This document shows, piece by piece, positions 28,697 through 36,988 of a DNA stretch of 64,000 nucleotides; within the stretch, counting starts at the first letter, position 1; every line of letters begins with the position of its first letter. The stretch is from Gallionella sp. (GTDB taxonomy: Bacteria > Pseudomonadota > Gammaproteobacteria > Burkholderiales > Gallionellaceae): NCBI GenBank assembly GCA_030681375.1, contig JAUXWM010000079.1:1-64000 (forward strand), given 5' to 3'. A program made the translations under genes and the position numbers. Under the pieces are notes generated by a model. That model was not told where the DNA came from and searched no databases. It saw only the letters and a program-made list of their open reading frames with translations.

Positions 28697-28936
28697 ATGA
28701 GCATGATCTCTATGCGTTTGCCGGATGAGTTGAGTAATCAGCTTAATACCTTGGCTTCAGCTACAGGACGCACAAAATCATTTTTGGCCGGGCAAGCTAT
28801 TCGCGACTATATCGAACGTGAGTCTTGGCAGATTGCTGAGATTACGCAGGCAATCTCCGAGGCCGATGCGGGCGATTTTGCCAGCGAAGAGGAAGTGTAT
28901 GCCATCAGCGCAAAGTGGCAGCGCAATGCGGGTTAG
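28697..28936 (+). CDS. Ribbon-helix-helix antitoxin (CopG/RelB/ParD-like)
   Basis: 79 residues. The N-terminal MISMRLPDELSNQLNTLA and the following TGRTKSFLAGQAIRDYIE form a ribbon-helix-helix DNA-binding domain. The acidic tail ISEADAGDFASEEEVYAI is the toxin-binding part. AGGAAG stands six bases before the ATG. The end overlaps the toxin start by 11 bases. Confidence 0.92.
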   Translation: MSMISMRLPDELSNQLNTLASATGRTKSFLAGQAIRDYIERESWQIAEITQAISEADAGDFASEEEVYAISAKWQRNAG

Positions 28937-29210
28937 GTGGCTGCAAAAAGCAATCAAGAATCTTGATGCTGAGGCTGATTACATTGCTCAGGAAAACTCA
29001 AAAGCGGCAGCAGACATGTTCGAGTACGTCAAAAATAAGGTTGACTCGCTCAGCGATTTTCCATCTTCCGGACGTCCTGGCAGAGTTCCAAGTACACGCG
29101 AACTGGTTGTTGACCGCTATCCATTTGTCGTCCCATACCGTGTTGTGGGCGATGAACTCCACGTTTTACGGGTTTTTCATACTCGTAGAAAATTGCCGAA
29201 AACCTGGTAA
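28926..29210 (+). CDS. ParE-type toxin
   Basis: 94 residues starting MRVRWLQKAIKNLDAEADYIAQEN with the ParE/RelE pattern. LSDFPSSGRPGRVPSTRELVVDRYPFVVPYRV and the final strand LHVLRVFHTRRKLP follow. The GR-x-G-R-x-x-x-T-R-E-L-V pattern is characteristic of ParE toxins that pair with ribbon-helix-helix antitoxins. The start inside the antitoxin gene is chosen because an upstream frame has no family similarity. Confidence 0.93.
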   Translation: MRVRWLQKAIKNLDAEADYIAQENSKAAADMFEYVKNKVDSLSDFPSSGRPGRVPSTRELVVDRYPFVVPYRVVGDELHVLRVFHTRRKLPKTW

Positions 29211-29270
29211 ATGTAAATGAGCAACCTACTGTTTTTTGGCCACGAATCTTAATATTCGTTATTCAGAAAC

Positions 29271-29321
29271 GTGCCATCAGCGGTCCATCAAAGTCCGGAA
29301 TTCGCAGCCTGAAACCTGCCC
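29271..29321. repeat. Short diverged repeat between toxin-antitoxin modules 2 and 3
   Basis: GTGCCATCAGCGGTCC, then GGAATTCGCAGCC and AAACCTGCCC, align with the copy at 27692-27742 over about 50 bases with roughly one third mismatches, by eye. It sits 172 bases before higB. Confidence 0.45.
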
Positions 29322-29408
29322 GTCGTGGATAGCGTTGACATGCCATGACCGGATGGTCTGCAGAGTTTTTTCGTTGCCATCATCCATGAATTTGAAGAAT
29401 TATTGCCC

Positions 29409-29436
29409 TTGATGTTATATATCTATTTGATATAAT
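29409..29436 (+). promoter_or_regulatory. Promoter and operator of higB-higA
   Basis: TTGATG (29409-29414) and TATAAT (29431-29436) are 16 bases apart and form a good sigma-70 promoter seven bases before the higB ATG. The inverted repeat TATATC-tattt-GATATA (29418-29434) overlaps the -10 box and is a likely HigA binding site. The mRNA would be nearly leaderless. Confidence 0.6.
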
Positions 29437-29442
29437 TCGCGC

Positions 29443-29745
29443 ATGCAAATCATATCTATCAAAATGCTTCGTGATTTCTGGCAGAAACATCCTGAAGCGG
29501 AAAAGGTATTGCGGGAGTGGCACACGGTTGTTGAGCATGCCGAGTTTATCGATTTTAATCATGTCCGTGAATTTTTTAACTCTGCCGACTATGTGCCGCC
29601 CTATACCGTCTTTGATGTGGGTGGAAACAACTATCGCTTAGTGGTTATCGTCAGATACAGGTTCAAAAAAGTCTTTGTGCATAGGGTGATGACACACAGT
29701 GAATACGATAACTGGAACAAACTCTATCGGTCAGGAAAAGGCTAA
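29443..29745 (+). CDS. higB: Toxin HigB, mRNA interferase
   Basis: 100 residues of the HigB-like RelE-superfamily branch. MQIISIKMLRDFWQKHPEAE begins it and LREWHTVVEHAEFIDFNHVREFF follows. FDVGGNNYRLVVIVRYRFKKVFVHRVMTHSEYDNW contains the conserved N-x-Y-R-L and F-V-H-R-V-M-T-H-x-E-Y-D strands. As usual for hig loci the toxin gene comes first. The antitoxin starts two bases after its stop. Confidence 0.95.
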   Translation: MQIISIKMLRDFWQKHPEAEKVLREWHTVVEHAEFIDFNHVREFFNSADYVPPYTVFDVGGNNYRLVVIVRYRFKKVFVHRVMTHSEYDNWNKLYRSGKG

Positions 29746-29747
29746 TT

Positions 29748-30176
29748 ATGCGCGCTACACATACCCAGTTTGATATCCGGGGCATTCAAACTTCTTGGCA
29801 AGCCTTTGATGCAATCGCGCATTTGCGTCCTATCCAAAATGAGGAGGACTATGACCGAATGGTTGCGCTCATGAATTCTTTATTGGACGCCACAGGCGAA
29901 GTTGAAGATCATCCGCTGGCGGGCTTACTTAATTTAGTTGCCGACATTGTGTCCAACTACGAGCATGATCACTATGCTATTGAGGCCGCAACGCCGAAGG
30001 ACACCTTGCGTTTTTTAATGGATGCTCGTGGATTAAAGCAAGAAGACTTGTCTGCCATCGTGCCACAAAGCAACCTATCGGCCATATTGGCAGGCAAACG
30101 TAAAATAAGTGCAACGCTGGCCGGGAAATTAGGTAAATTCTTCGGAATAAGCCCTGCCGTATTCGTACCTGCTTAA
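29748..30176 (+). CDS. higA: Antitoxin HigA, helix-turn-helix
   Basis: 142 residues. The N-terminal toxin-binding part has RPIQNEEDYDRMVALMNSLL and DHPLAGLLNLVADIVSNYE. It precedes a C-terminal XRE-like helix-turn-helix (LRFLMDARGLKQEDLSAIV, NLSAILAGKRKISATLAGKL). This long two-domain form is the usual partner of HigB in betaproteobacteria and is the probable repressor at the palindrome overlapping the higB promoter. Confidence 0.94.
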   Translation: MRATHTQFDIRGIQTSWQAFDAIAHLRPIQNEEDYDRMVALMNSLLDATGEVEDHPLAGLLNLVADIVSNYEHDHYAIEAATPKDTLRFLMDARGLKQEDLSAIVPQSNLSAILAGKRKISATLAGKLGKFFGISPAVFVPA

Positions 30177-30369
30177 TAAAGGGGGGGTGCTAGAATTTGC
30201 CAAGTATCAGGTTTCTAGTGGAGGAATCAAAGACCTGTATTGAAAAATATAACGACTGCTTTTTGCCGTGCAATAATGAAATCTCATAAACCGGTTGGCT
30301 ACCCGATATTCACTGTACCCGATCGACCTGAATAAAGTGTTCGTTCTCAGGCTATGAGATAATTCGTGC

Positions 30370-32523
30370 ATGAATACCACTCTTTTATCCGGCCTCAATT
30401 CCCCACAACTGCAAGCGGTCACGCTTCCCCTGCAATCCGCGCTGATTCTGGCGGGCGCGGGCAGCGGCAAGACGCGCGTGCTGACCACGCGTATTGCTTA
30501 CCTTATCAATACTGGCGCAGTCAGTCCGCATGCGCTGCTGGCAGTGACCTTCACCAACAAGGCGGCGAAGGAAATGGTCACGCGGTTGTCGGCTATGCTG
30601 CCTATCAACACGCGCGGCATGTGGATAGGCACGTTTCACGGGCTGTGCAACCGACTGTTGCGTGCACATTTTCGTGAGGCGAATTTGCCGCAGGCCTTTC
30701 AGATTCTCGATTCGGGCGATCAGCTCTCCGCGATCAAGCGGGTGATGAAGGCGTTGAACGTGGACGACGAAAAATTTCCGCCGCGCGAGATGCAAAACTT
30801 CATTAGTGGCAGCAAGGAGCAGGGCCTGCGCGCCCATGAAGTGGAAGCCTACGATCCCTACACGCGCCGCAAGGTGGAGGTGTTCGCCGAATACGATGCG
30901 CAGTGTCAGCGCGAAGGGGTGGTGGATTTTTCCGAACTGCTGCTGCGCTGTTACGAGTTGCTGTCGCGCAATGCAAGCTTGCGCGAGCATTATCAGGAAC
31001 GCTTCAAACACATACTGGTGGATGAGTTTCAAGATACCAATCCCTTGCAATACCAGTGGCTGAAGTTGCTGGCAGGAAAACATAACGCCTTGTTTGCGGT
31101 GGGCGACGACGATCAGTCTATTTATGCCTTTCGCGGCGCGAATGTCGGCAACATGAAAGACTTGCTGCGCGATTTTAATGTCGAGGCGGTGATTAAACTG
31201 GAGCAGAACTACCGCTCGCACGGCAATATTCTCGATGCGGCCAACGCGCTGATCAGCAATAACAGCAATCGTCTGGGCAAAAATCTCTGGACTGCGGAGC
31301 AAGGCGGCGAAAAGTTGCGCGTGTATGAAGCGCCCACCGACGTGGAAGAGGCGAATTATATTGTCAGCGAAATAAAACAGCTGCAATCCGAGGGGCTGAA
31401 GCTGGCTGAAATCGCGCTGCTGTATCGTTCCAACGCGCAGTCGCGAGTGCTGGAACATGCGCTGGTGTCGGCGGGGCTGTCGTATCGGGTGTATGGCGGC
31501 TTGCGCTTCTTCGAGCGTCAGGAAATCAAGCTTGCCTTGGCCTATCTGCGGCTGATGGAGAATACCGACGACGATAATGCGCTGTTGCGCATCATCAACT
31601 TCCCGACGCGGGGCATCGGCGCGCGCAGCATCGAGCAGTTGCAGGAGGCGGCACGGATAAACAACACGACGCTGTGGGATGCAGCCGCTCGTGCCGGCGG
31701 CAAGGTGTCCGGCTTCGTCGCGCTGATCGAAGCGTTGCGTCAGGCGACTCAAGACCTCCCCCTCCCCGAAATCATCGATCATGTGCTGGCGCACAGCGGG
31801 CTGATAGGACATTATCAGAATGAAACCGGCGCGAAAAAGCGCGAGGCGCAGGAGCGGCTGGAAAACCTGAATGAACTGGTCACGGCGGCGACGTTGTTTG
31901 TGCATGAAAATGAGGATGACAGCCTGACTTCATTTCTGACACATGCCTCGCTGGAAGCGGGCGAACATCAGGCGGGCGATCAGGATGATGCGCTGCATCT
32001 GATGACGGTGCATGCCGCGAAGGGGCTGGAATTCAACGCGGTGTTCATCACCGGGCTGGAGCAGGGGCTGTTCCCGCATCAGAACAGCCAGAATGTGGAT
32101 GGCGGACTGGATGAGGAGCGGCGGCTGATGTATGTGGCCATAACCCGGGCGCGCCGCCGCCTGTACATGACATTTGCGCAGAGCCGCATGCTGCACGGTA
32201 AGGTCAATTACGGCATGGTATCGAGTTTCCTGCGCGAATTGCCTGAGGAGTTGCTGCACTGGCTATCTGCGCGTCAGGTAGCACGCAACCCGTTCACCGC
32301 GTTCGGCTATTCTGCGCCGTCGCCTGCGGTGGCAGCGCCGGTGCAACGTGCTGTGAGCGGCACGGGTTGGCGCATAGGCCAGCGCGTGATGCACCAGAAA
32401 TTTGGCGAAGGCATGGTTACCGGCGTGGAGGGCAGCGGCCCGGATGCGCGGGTGCAGGTCAATTTCAAACATGCCGGCAGCAAATGGCTGTCGCTGGAAT
32501 ACGCCAAGCTTGAGGCGCTATGA
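30370..32523 (+). CDS. uvrD: ATP-dependent DNA helicase UvrD/PcrA type
   Basis: Superfamily 1A 3'-5' helicase for nucleotide-excision and mismatch repair. Walker A is A-G-S-G-K-T (GAGSGKTRVLTTRI) near residue 34. Motifs DEFQDTNPLQY, GDDDQSIYAFRGA, EQNYRSHGNIL, MTVHAAKGLEF and VAITRARRRL follow in order. The C-terminal end GQRVMHQKFGEGMVTGVEG is the Tudor-like element present in UvrD but not in Rep. 717 residues. It is translationally coupled (ATGA) to the following MEKHLA gene. Confidence 0.94.
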   Translation: MNTTLLSGLNSPQLQAVTLPLQSALILAGAGSGKTRVLTTRIAYLINTGAVSPHALLAVTFTNKAAKEMVTRLSAMLPINTRGMWIGTFHGLCNRLLRAHFREANLPQAFQILDSGDQLSAIKRVMKALNVDDEKFPPREMQNFISGSKEQGLRAHEVEAYDPYTRRKVEVFAEYDAQCQREGVVDFSELLLRCYELLSRNASLREHYQERFKHILVDEFQDTNPLQYQWLKLLAGKHNALFAVGDDDQSIYAFRGANVGNMKDLLRDFNVEAVIKLEQNYRSHGNILDAANALISNNSNRLGKNLWTAEQGGEKLRVYEAPTDVEEANYIVSEIKQLQSEGLKLAEIALLYRSNAQSRVLEHALVSAGLSYRVYGGLRFFERQEIKLALAYLRLMENTDDDNALLRIINFPTRGIGARSIEQLQEAARINNTTLWDAAARAGGKVSGFVALIEALRQATQDLPLPEIIDHVLAHSGLIGHYQNETGAKKREAQERLENLNELVTAATLFVHENEDDSLTSFLTHASLEAGEHQAGDQDDALHLMTVHAAKGLEFNAVFITGLEQGLFPHQNSQNVDGGLDEERRLMYVAITRARRRLYMTFAQSRMLHGKVNYGMVSSFLRELPEELLHWLSARQVARNPFTAFGYSAPSPAVAAPVQRAVSGTGWRIGQRVMHQKFGEGMVTGVEGSGPDARVQVNFKHAGSKWLSLEYAKLEAL

Positions 32524-32963
32524 GCGGGCATGAGGCCGATGCCCCGGATGATGCGCGGCTCGTGCTGATTGCCCGGAGCTACCAGTGTCTGACGGGTAAG
32601 CCCCTGCTCGAAGCGTGCGATGCGCAGGCGCTGTGGGAAGCGCCGTTTGCCATCGTCGCGCACGGCACGGAGGCCGACCCGGTATTCTTTTACGGCAACC
32701 GGATGGCATTGCGCTTGTTCGAGATGAGCTTCGCCGCATTCACGCGGCTGCCTTCGCGCCTTTCCGCCGAGCCGATGGGGCGCGAGGCGCGTGCCGCCTT
32801 GCTGGAAAAAGTCAGCAGACAGGGGTTTGTCGACGACTATGCCGGCATGCGTATCAGCAGCACCGGAAGACGCTTCATGATCACGAATGCGACGGTGTGG
32901 AATCTGCTCGATGCGGACGGTGTTTATCACGGACAAGCCGCCGTTTTTTGCGAATCATTCTGA
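32520..32963 (+). CDS. MEKHLA-domain protein
   Basis: 147 residues matching the MEKHLA domain, a PAS-like fold. It has LIARSYQCLTGKPLL, FAIVAHGTEADPVFFYGNRMALRLFEM, and RLSAEPMGREARAALL followed by ISSTGRRFMITNATVWNLLD. Plant members are attached to homeodomain transcription factors; bacterial stand-alone members are of unknown role and may bind a small ligand. Its ATG overlaps the uvrD stop, so the pair is presumably made together. Confidence 0.88.
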   Translation: MSGHEADAPDDARLVLIARSYQCLTGKPLLEACDAQALWEAPFAIVAHGTEADPVFFYGNRMALRLFEMSFAAFTRLPSRLSAEPMGREARAALLEKVSRQGFVDDYAGMRISSTGRRFMITNATVWNLLDADGVYHGQAAVFCESF

Positions 32964-33043
32964 TTTTGTGAGGGAAATTGTTCATGGCAATATATTAGAT
33001 AATGATAATATATTGTCTCTTCCAATTTTTTCAGGAGTCTGTT

Positions 33044-33388
33044 GTGAGCAAATCATTCAAAACTATTACCCAGGATATTGGCAAAGCGCTGACCCCTTTC
33101 CGTAAGCAAGTGGAGGCGCCGATGGCGGGTTTTGACGCGATGGCCAAAGCAGCGATGGCAGAGGGCGTGTTGTCAGCGTTAGACAAGGAATTGATTGCGA
33201 CAGCGATTGCCGTCGCGACCCGTTGCGACGGGTGTATCGGCTTTCATGTCAGGACGCTGGTGCGCATGGGAGCGACGCGCGAACAGATCAATGAGATGCT
33301 GGCGGTGACGGTTTATATGGGCGGAGGCCCGTCGCTGATGTATGCGGCCGAAGTGTTGCGCGCCTTTGACGAATTTCAGCCGGTGTGA
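33044..33388 (+). CDS. AhpD-like carboxymuconolactone decarboxylase-family protein
   Basis: 114 residues from a GTG start at 33044, six bases after AGGAG; an upstream frame from 33002 would place the start before that site. The all-helical CMD domain contains ATAIAVATRCDGCIGFHVRTLVRMG with C-x-x-C and a following His, the redox motif of AhpD-type peroxidase partners. A role in peroxide or thiol redox chemistry is likely; the natural partner is not in the window. The upstream gap of 80 bases contains an AT-rich palindrome-like ATATTAGATAATGATAATAT. Confidence 0.85.
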   Translation: MSKSFKTITQDIGKALTPFRKQVEAPMAGFDAMAKAAMAEGVLSALDKELIATAIAVATRCDGCIGFHVRTLVRMGATREQINEMLAVTVYMGGGPSLMYAAEVLRAFDEFQPV

Positions 33389-33880
33389 TCAGGATGCAGG
33401 CGGCGGGAAGCGTGCTGCCAGTTTGTCAGGCACCTCACGTTTGCTCGCCAGGCTGATTGCGCTGGCTTCCACGATGGCTGTCACCATGACCGCGATCAAG
33501 GTCGGCAGCAGGGCAATGCGCGTCAGCGCGGTCCATAAAATATGCGCCATGTTGGCTTCTTGCGCACTCAGGCTAATCAGCCAGGCAATGAAAATCAACA
33601 CCGCCGTGACAGCATAACCCAGCATCAGCCACCGACTGTTCCTGAAAGCCAGCCGCCAATGTGCATCAATGAACCAGCTGGTGTTTTTTTTACTGCGCAG
33701 GTAAATGTAGGTGATCATTGCGCCCGAACACGACAGCGGAATCAGCAAGCCCGCTATGCCGGTATTTAACAGGATGACGGCAGGGACCATCAGCAGGTTG
33801 AAGACAAACAGCCCTGTGATGAACAGATTGTGTGGCAGTTGCGCCCGTTTGATTTCGCTTGCGCTAACTTGAAATTGCAT
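33389..33880 (-). CDS. Hypothetical membrane protein
   Basis: 163 residues from the ATG at 33880 (MQFQVSASEIKRAQLP); an alternative start is at 33904. Four hydrophobic segments (LFITGLFVFNLLMVPAVILL, GIAGLLIPLSCSGAMITYIYL, LMLGYAVTAVLIFIAWLISL, TLIAVMVTAIVEASAI) separated by a basic loop with SWFIDAHWRLAFRNSRWL indicate an integral membrane protein. I do not recognise a named family. It converges with the AhpD-like gene with no gap at 33388/33389. Confidence 0.75.
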   Translation of the reverse strand: MQFQVSASEIKRAQLPHNLFITGLFVFNLLMVPAVILLNTGIAGLLIPLSCSGAMITYIYLRSKKNTSWFIDAHWRLAFRNSRWLMLGYAVTAVLIFIAWLISLSAQEANMAHILWTALTRIALLPTLIAVMVTAIVEASAISLASKREVPDKLAARFPPPAS

Positions 33881-33960
33881 GACTGTACCCTGCGTATTAT
33901 TCACCGAGATGGCAATATTAGCATAAGCTGATATCCCTGCCGCAGGAAAGCAGCGTGGCG

Positions 33961-34728
33961 TCAGGAAGCCGGGTCGTCATGACCCGTCGCATCGTCGGCT
34001 ATGTTAACAACGTGCTGCTCGGCGGGGAAAAGATCGCAAAAACTGGCATACAGCGAGGTGAACACAATAGGCATCAGTATCAACCAGCCCAGCATCATCG
34101 GCATGCTGGCGAGTATCGCCAGCAACATGAAAGACATGCCATAAACAAACATCGGGCCGATATTGCGGGTGAAAGCGCGCAGGCTGAGCTTCATTGCGTC
34201 TACTGGCGGAACATTGCGGAAGAATACCAGCATGGGGGCGAATTGCATGGACATCAGCAACGCGCCGAACAGCGTTATGCCAAGTAATACGGCGGTCCCT
34301 GTGCCGGTGACGGCTGTACGGATAATTTCCGGATCGGCGGGCGCCTCGCTGCTCATCAGTATCTCGACCAGTGCCGCCCCGCCCGCCATCATCATCACGC
34401 CGAAGATCAGATATTGACCGACCAGCGCGATGCCGCCCAGGGTGATGAGTTGTGAGGTGTGTTGCTGAAAGCCGCTGAACAGGTGCGCCAGTTCCAGTTC
34501 GTCGCCCTGCTCCAGCGAGCGGCAGCCGGTCATCAAACCGATAATGACCACCGGCATTAACAGACTGACCAGGGGTTCGCCCAGCACCGGCACGGCGGAG
34601 ATGCCCGCTGCCGTTAAAAAGCAGATGGCCAGCAGTACGATCCACAGCAGCGGTGCCTGCATGAACAAGGCATAGCCCCGCTTTATCCATTGCCAGCCCT
34701 GATTTGCTTCTAAACGTTGCGGTTCCAT
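33961..34728 (-). CDS. BPSS1780-family membrane protein
   Basis: 255 residues starting MEPQRLEANQGWQWIKRGYALFMQAPLLWI, the hallmark of the betaproteobacterial BPSS1780 family. About six hydrophobic segments, a segment GCRSLEQGDELELAHLFSGF in the first loop, and a polar C-terminus DDATGHDDPAS. Function unknown. It follows thrB in the same direction (26 bases apart), a conserved neighbour relation in this group. Confidence 0.85.
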   Translation of the reverse strand: MEPQRLEANQGWQWIKRGYALFMQAPLLWIVLLAICFLTAAGISAVPVLGEPLVSLLMPVVIIGLMTGCRSLEQGDELELAHLFSGFQQHTSQLITLGGIALVGQYLIFGVMMMAGGAALVEILMSSEAPADPEIIRTAVTGTGTAVLLGITLFGALLMSMQFAPMLVFFRNVPPVDAMKLSLRAFTRNIGPMFVYGMSFMLLAILASMPMMLGWLILMPIVFTSLYASFCDLFPAEQHVVNIADDATGHDDPAS

Positions 34729-34754
34729 GGTTTCCTTTTTACTCGGCGCTATTT

Positions 34755-35696
34755 TTAAAGCCAGACAGCTTGTTCGGTCGCGATGTGATTCTTCAGTATG
34801 CGTTCAAAATGTCCGGGGTCATGTGCGTGGATCAACTCGGCGTCGCGCGGCAGGTGCATGTCGAACAGCCGCGACAGCCAGAAACGCAGGGCGGCCAGTC
34901 GCAGCATCAGAGCCCAGGCCGCGTGCTCGTTCTCCTGCAAGGGGCGAACGGCGTGATAAGCATGCAGCAGACGCTGTGTCCGGATAACGTCAAGCGTGCC
35001 ATCGGGGTTCATGCACCAGTCATTGACGGTAATCGCCACGTCATACAATAAGGCATCGGTGCAGGCGAAATAAAAATCAATCAGCCCGCCAACGTGGTCG
35101 TCAATCAGCAGCACATTGTCGCGGAATAGATCGGCGTGTATCAGCCCTTGCGGCAGACAAGACCAGTTTTGCTGTGCGTGCAGCGCGATTTCACTATCGA
35201 GCAGGCTGGCCTGTTCCGCATTGACAAAGGGGCGCACCAGGGGCGCGGTTGCGGCGCGCCATGCGCTGCCTCTGGCATTGGGCATGATTTGCGTAAAGCT
35301 CTGGCCGGCAATGTGCATCTGTCCCAGCATCGCGCCCAGCGCCGCGCACTGTGTCAGCCCGGGTTCGGTGGTGGATTTGCCGCTCAGACGGCTGACGATG
35401 CAAGCAGGCTTGTCGTTCAGCAGGCTCAGAAATTGATTGTGGCGATTTGCCACCGGCGCGGGGCAGGGAATGCCGTGGCGTGCGAGGTGCGCCATCAGGT
35501 TCAGATAGAACGGCAATTCAGAAGCCGAGAGCTTTTCGAACAGCGTGAGCACGAAACGGCCATTGCTGGTGGTGACGAAATAATTGGTATTTTCGATACC
35601 GGACGCGATGGCCTGCAAGTCCAGTAACTGTCCCAGAGAATAATCAGCCAGCCAAGCGGTCAGCTCGGCTTCGGAAACGGAAGTGTAAACAGCCAT
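34755..35696 (-). CDS. thrB: Homoserine kinase, ThrB/aminoglycoside-phosphotransferase type
   Basis: Phosphorylates L-homoserine in threonine synthesis. It starts MAVYTSVSEAELTAWLADY; the ATG at 35696 is used, since upstream in-frame codons run through the palindromic gap and lack family similarity. IASGIENTNYFVTT, the catalytic loop GLIHADLFRDNVLLIDD and GLIDFYFACTDALLYDVAI show a kinase-like fold. 313 residues. Betaproteobacteria use this unrelated ThrB form. It is the second gene of the DUF2782-thrB-BPSS1780 cluster. Confidence 0.94.
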   Translation of the reverse strand: MAVYTSVSEAELTAWLADYSLGQLLDLQAIASGIENTNYFVTTSNGRFVLTLFEKLSASELPFYLNLMAHLARHGIPCPAPVANRHNQFLSLLNDKPACIVSRLSGKSTTEPGLTQCAALGAMLGQMHIAGQSFTQIMPNARGSAWRAATAPLVRPFVNAEQASLLDSEIALHAQQNWSCLPQGLIHADLFRDNVLLIDDHVGGLIDFYFACTDALLYDVAITVNDWCMNPDGTLDVIRTQRLLHAYHAVRPLQENEHAAWALMLRLAALRFWLSRLFDMHLPRDAELIHAHDPGHFERILKNHIATEQAVWL

Positions 35697-35724
35697 AATT
35701 AAATTGAAATTCGCACAGCGATTC

Positions 35725-35804
35725 ATTGTCCCCCTCGCCCGCAAGCGGGAGAGGGATGAGGTGAGGGGACAATCATGGCGGGTGTCGTTTTTGCCATGAT
35801 TGTC
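35725..35804. repeat. Two overlapping long hairpins between DUF2782 and thrB
   Basis: ATTGTCCCC (35725-35733) pairs with GGGGACAAT (35765-35773) around an inner CGCCCGC-aa-GCGGGAG-type stem. The element resembles family 2 palindromes. Overlapping it, GACAATCATGGC (35768-35779) pairs perfectly with GCCATGATTGTC (35793-35804) over 12 bases. The right arm of the second hairpin touches the stop codon of DUF2782, so the two structures are mutually exclusive. Confidence 0.7.
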
Positions 35805-36141
35805 AGAAGCTATGAATGATCCATCGTGGCGGACGCAGACCGGAGTCCAGACTTTCCTGACGGGCAAATTTGCCATCGCCGCGATCATCCACCAGATAAT
35901 AGGGAGGGCCGATTTTCGGAATGACCTTGATCATGTACAAACGTCCGCCCGAGCGATATTCCTCAACGGTCAGTTCGGTCTGTTTGATGATGGTGATTTC
36001 CGATTCGTCACTGCCCGACGGTTCCGGCTCAGGCGTGAATGCAGGCGGACGCGGCAGCGGCTCAAGATTACCGGGAACGGGGTCGGCCGCCAGTGCTGAA
36101 ATGGAAAAGCCGCTCAACAGTAACAAGGATAAGAAGCGCAT
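35803..36141 (-). CDS. DUF2782 periplasmic protein
   Basis: 112 residues with a signal peptide (MRFLSLLLLSGFSISALAA), a Pro/Glu-rich spacer, and a conserved domain ITIIKQTELTVEEYRSGGRLYMIKVIPKIGPPYYLVDDRG. This is the DUF2782 pattern, common in betaproteobacteria directly before thrB. Function unknown. The last codons lie within the right arm of the hairpin shared with the intergenic palindrome. Confidence 0.9.
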   Translation of the reverse strand: MRFLSLLLLSGFSISALAADPVPGNLEPLPRPPAFTPEPEPSGSDESEITIIKQTELTVEEYRSGGRLYMIKVIPKIGPPYYLVDDRGDGKFARQESLDSGLRPPRWIIHSF

Positions 36142-36246
36142 GATTGCGGTCCCTTAAATTGGAATATGTGCATTTTAGCCGATAAACCGGCGAATTTTAT
36201 AAGTTCGTTTGTGCCGCGCTGATGAGGTGTTGCCTGTTGGACAAGC

Positions 36247-36963
36247 TTACAGGTAAAGCTGGCGTTCGCGTTCTGCCTCGCTGGGCTCGAAACCGGACGA
36301 TTCGTAATGCTTGAAGATCGCGCTGACCACCTCCTGCGGTTTGTCTATGAGCTGGATCAGATCCATGTCTTCCGGGCTGATGACCTTTTCTTCCATCAAT
36401 GCGCTCTTGAACCACTCCAACATGCCGCCCCAGAACTTTGTTCCGACCAGAATAATGGGCATGCGGCGCGTCTTGCCGGTTTGTACCAGCGTCAGAGCTT
36501 CCATCAATTCATCCAGTGTGCCGAAGCCGCCGGGCATGACGACATAGGCATGGGCGAATTTGACAAACATGACTTTGCGCGCGAAAAAATGCTGGAAAGT
36601 CTGACTGATGTTCTGGTAGGGATTGTTGGATTGCTCGTGCGGCAACTGGATATTCAGGCCGACGCTGGGTGATTTTCCATAGAACGCGCCCTTGTTGGCG
36701 GCTTCCATGATGCCAGGACCGCCACCGGAGATCACCGAAAATCCCGCATCGGACAGCAGGCGGGCAATCTCTTCGGTTAGTTTGTAGTAAGGCTGATCGG
36801 GCCGGGTGCGGGCGCTGCCGAAAATACTGACAGCGGGATGGATCTGCGCAAGACGGTCGGTTGCGGAAACAAATTCTGACATAATGCCGAAAACCCGCCA
36901 TGCCTCTTTGGCATCCCATGCTTCGGGTATGTTGGATGTAGGCAGTTTCGGCGTATTGCTCAT
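36247..36963 (-). CDS. LOG-family protein (TIGR00730)
   Basis: 238 residues of the lonely-guy family, with GGGPGIMEAANKGA and PGGFGTLDELMEALTLVQTGK (P-G-G-x-G-T-x-x-E motif). Family members hydrolyse nucleoside 5'-monophosphates to ribose 5-phosphate and base, including cytokinin ribotides. It starts MSNTPKLPTSNIPEAWDAKE. It is divergent from polA with only 25 bases between start codons, so promoters must overlap coding sequence. The name lysine decarboxylase sometimes given to this family is not supported. Confidence 0.9.
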   Translation of the reverse strand: MSNTPKLPTSNIPEAWDAKEAWRVFGIMSEFVSATDRLAQIHPAVSIFGSARTRPDQPYYKLTEEIARLLSDAGFSVISGGGPGIMEAANKGAFYGKSPSVGLNIQLPHEQSNNPYQNISQTFQHFFARKVMFVKFAHAYVVMPGGFGTLDELMEALTLVQTGKTRRMPIILVGTKFWGGMLEWFKSALMEEKVISPEDMDLIQLIDKPQEVVSAIFKHYESSGFEPSEAERERQLYL

Positions 36964-36988
36964 GTCAGTACCTTAATATTGATCAAAA

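Noticed and set aside
27396..30176. Toxin-antitoxin array as an integron cassette array
   Set aside because: No attC core (RYYYAAC/GTTRRRY pairs) or integrase was recognised; the spaced repeats are noted as a weaker cassette-like signal.
30385..31905. 506-codon open frame on the minus strand opposite uvrD
   Set aside because: Shadow of the helicase gene, with His/Gln/Arg-rich low-complexity translation and no motif.
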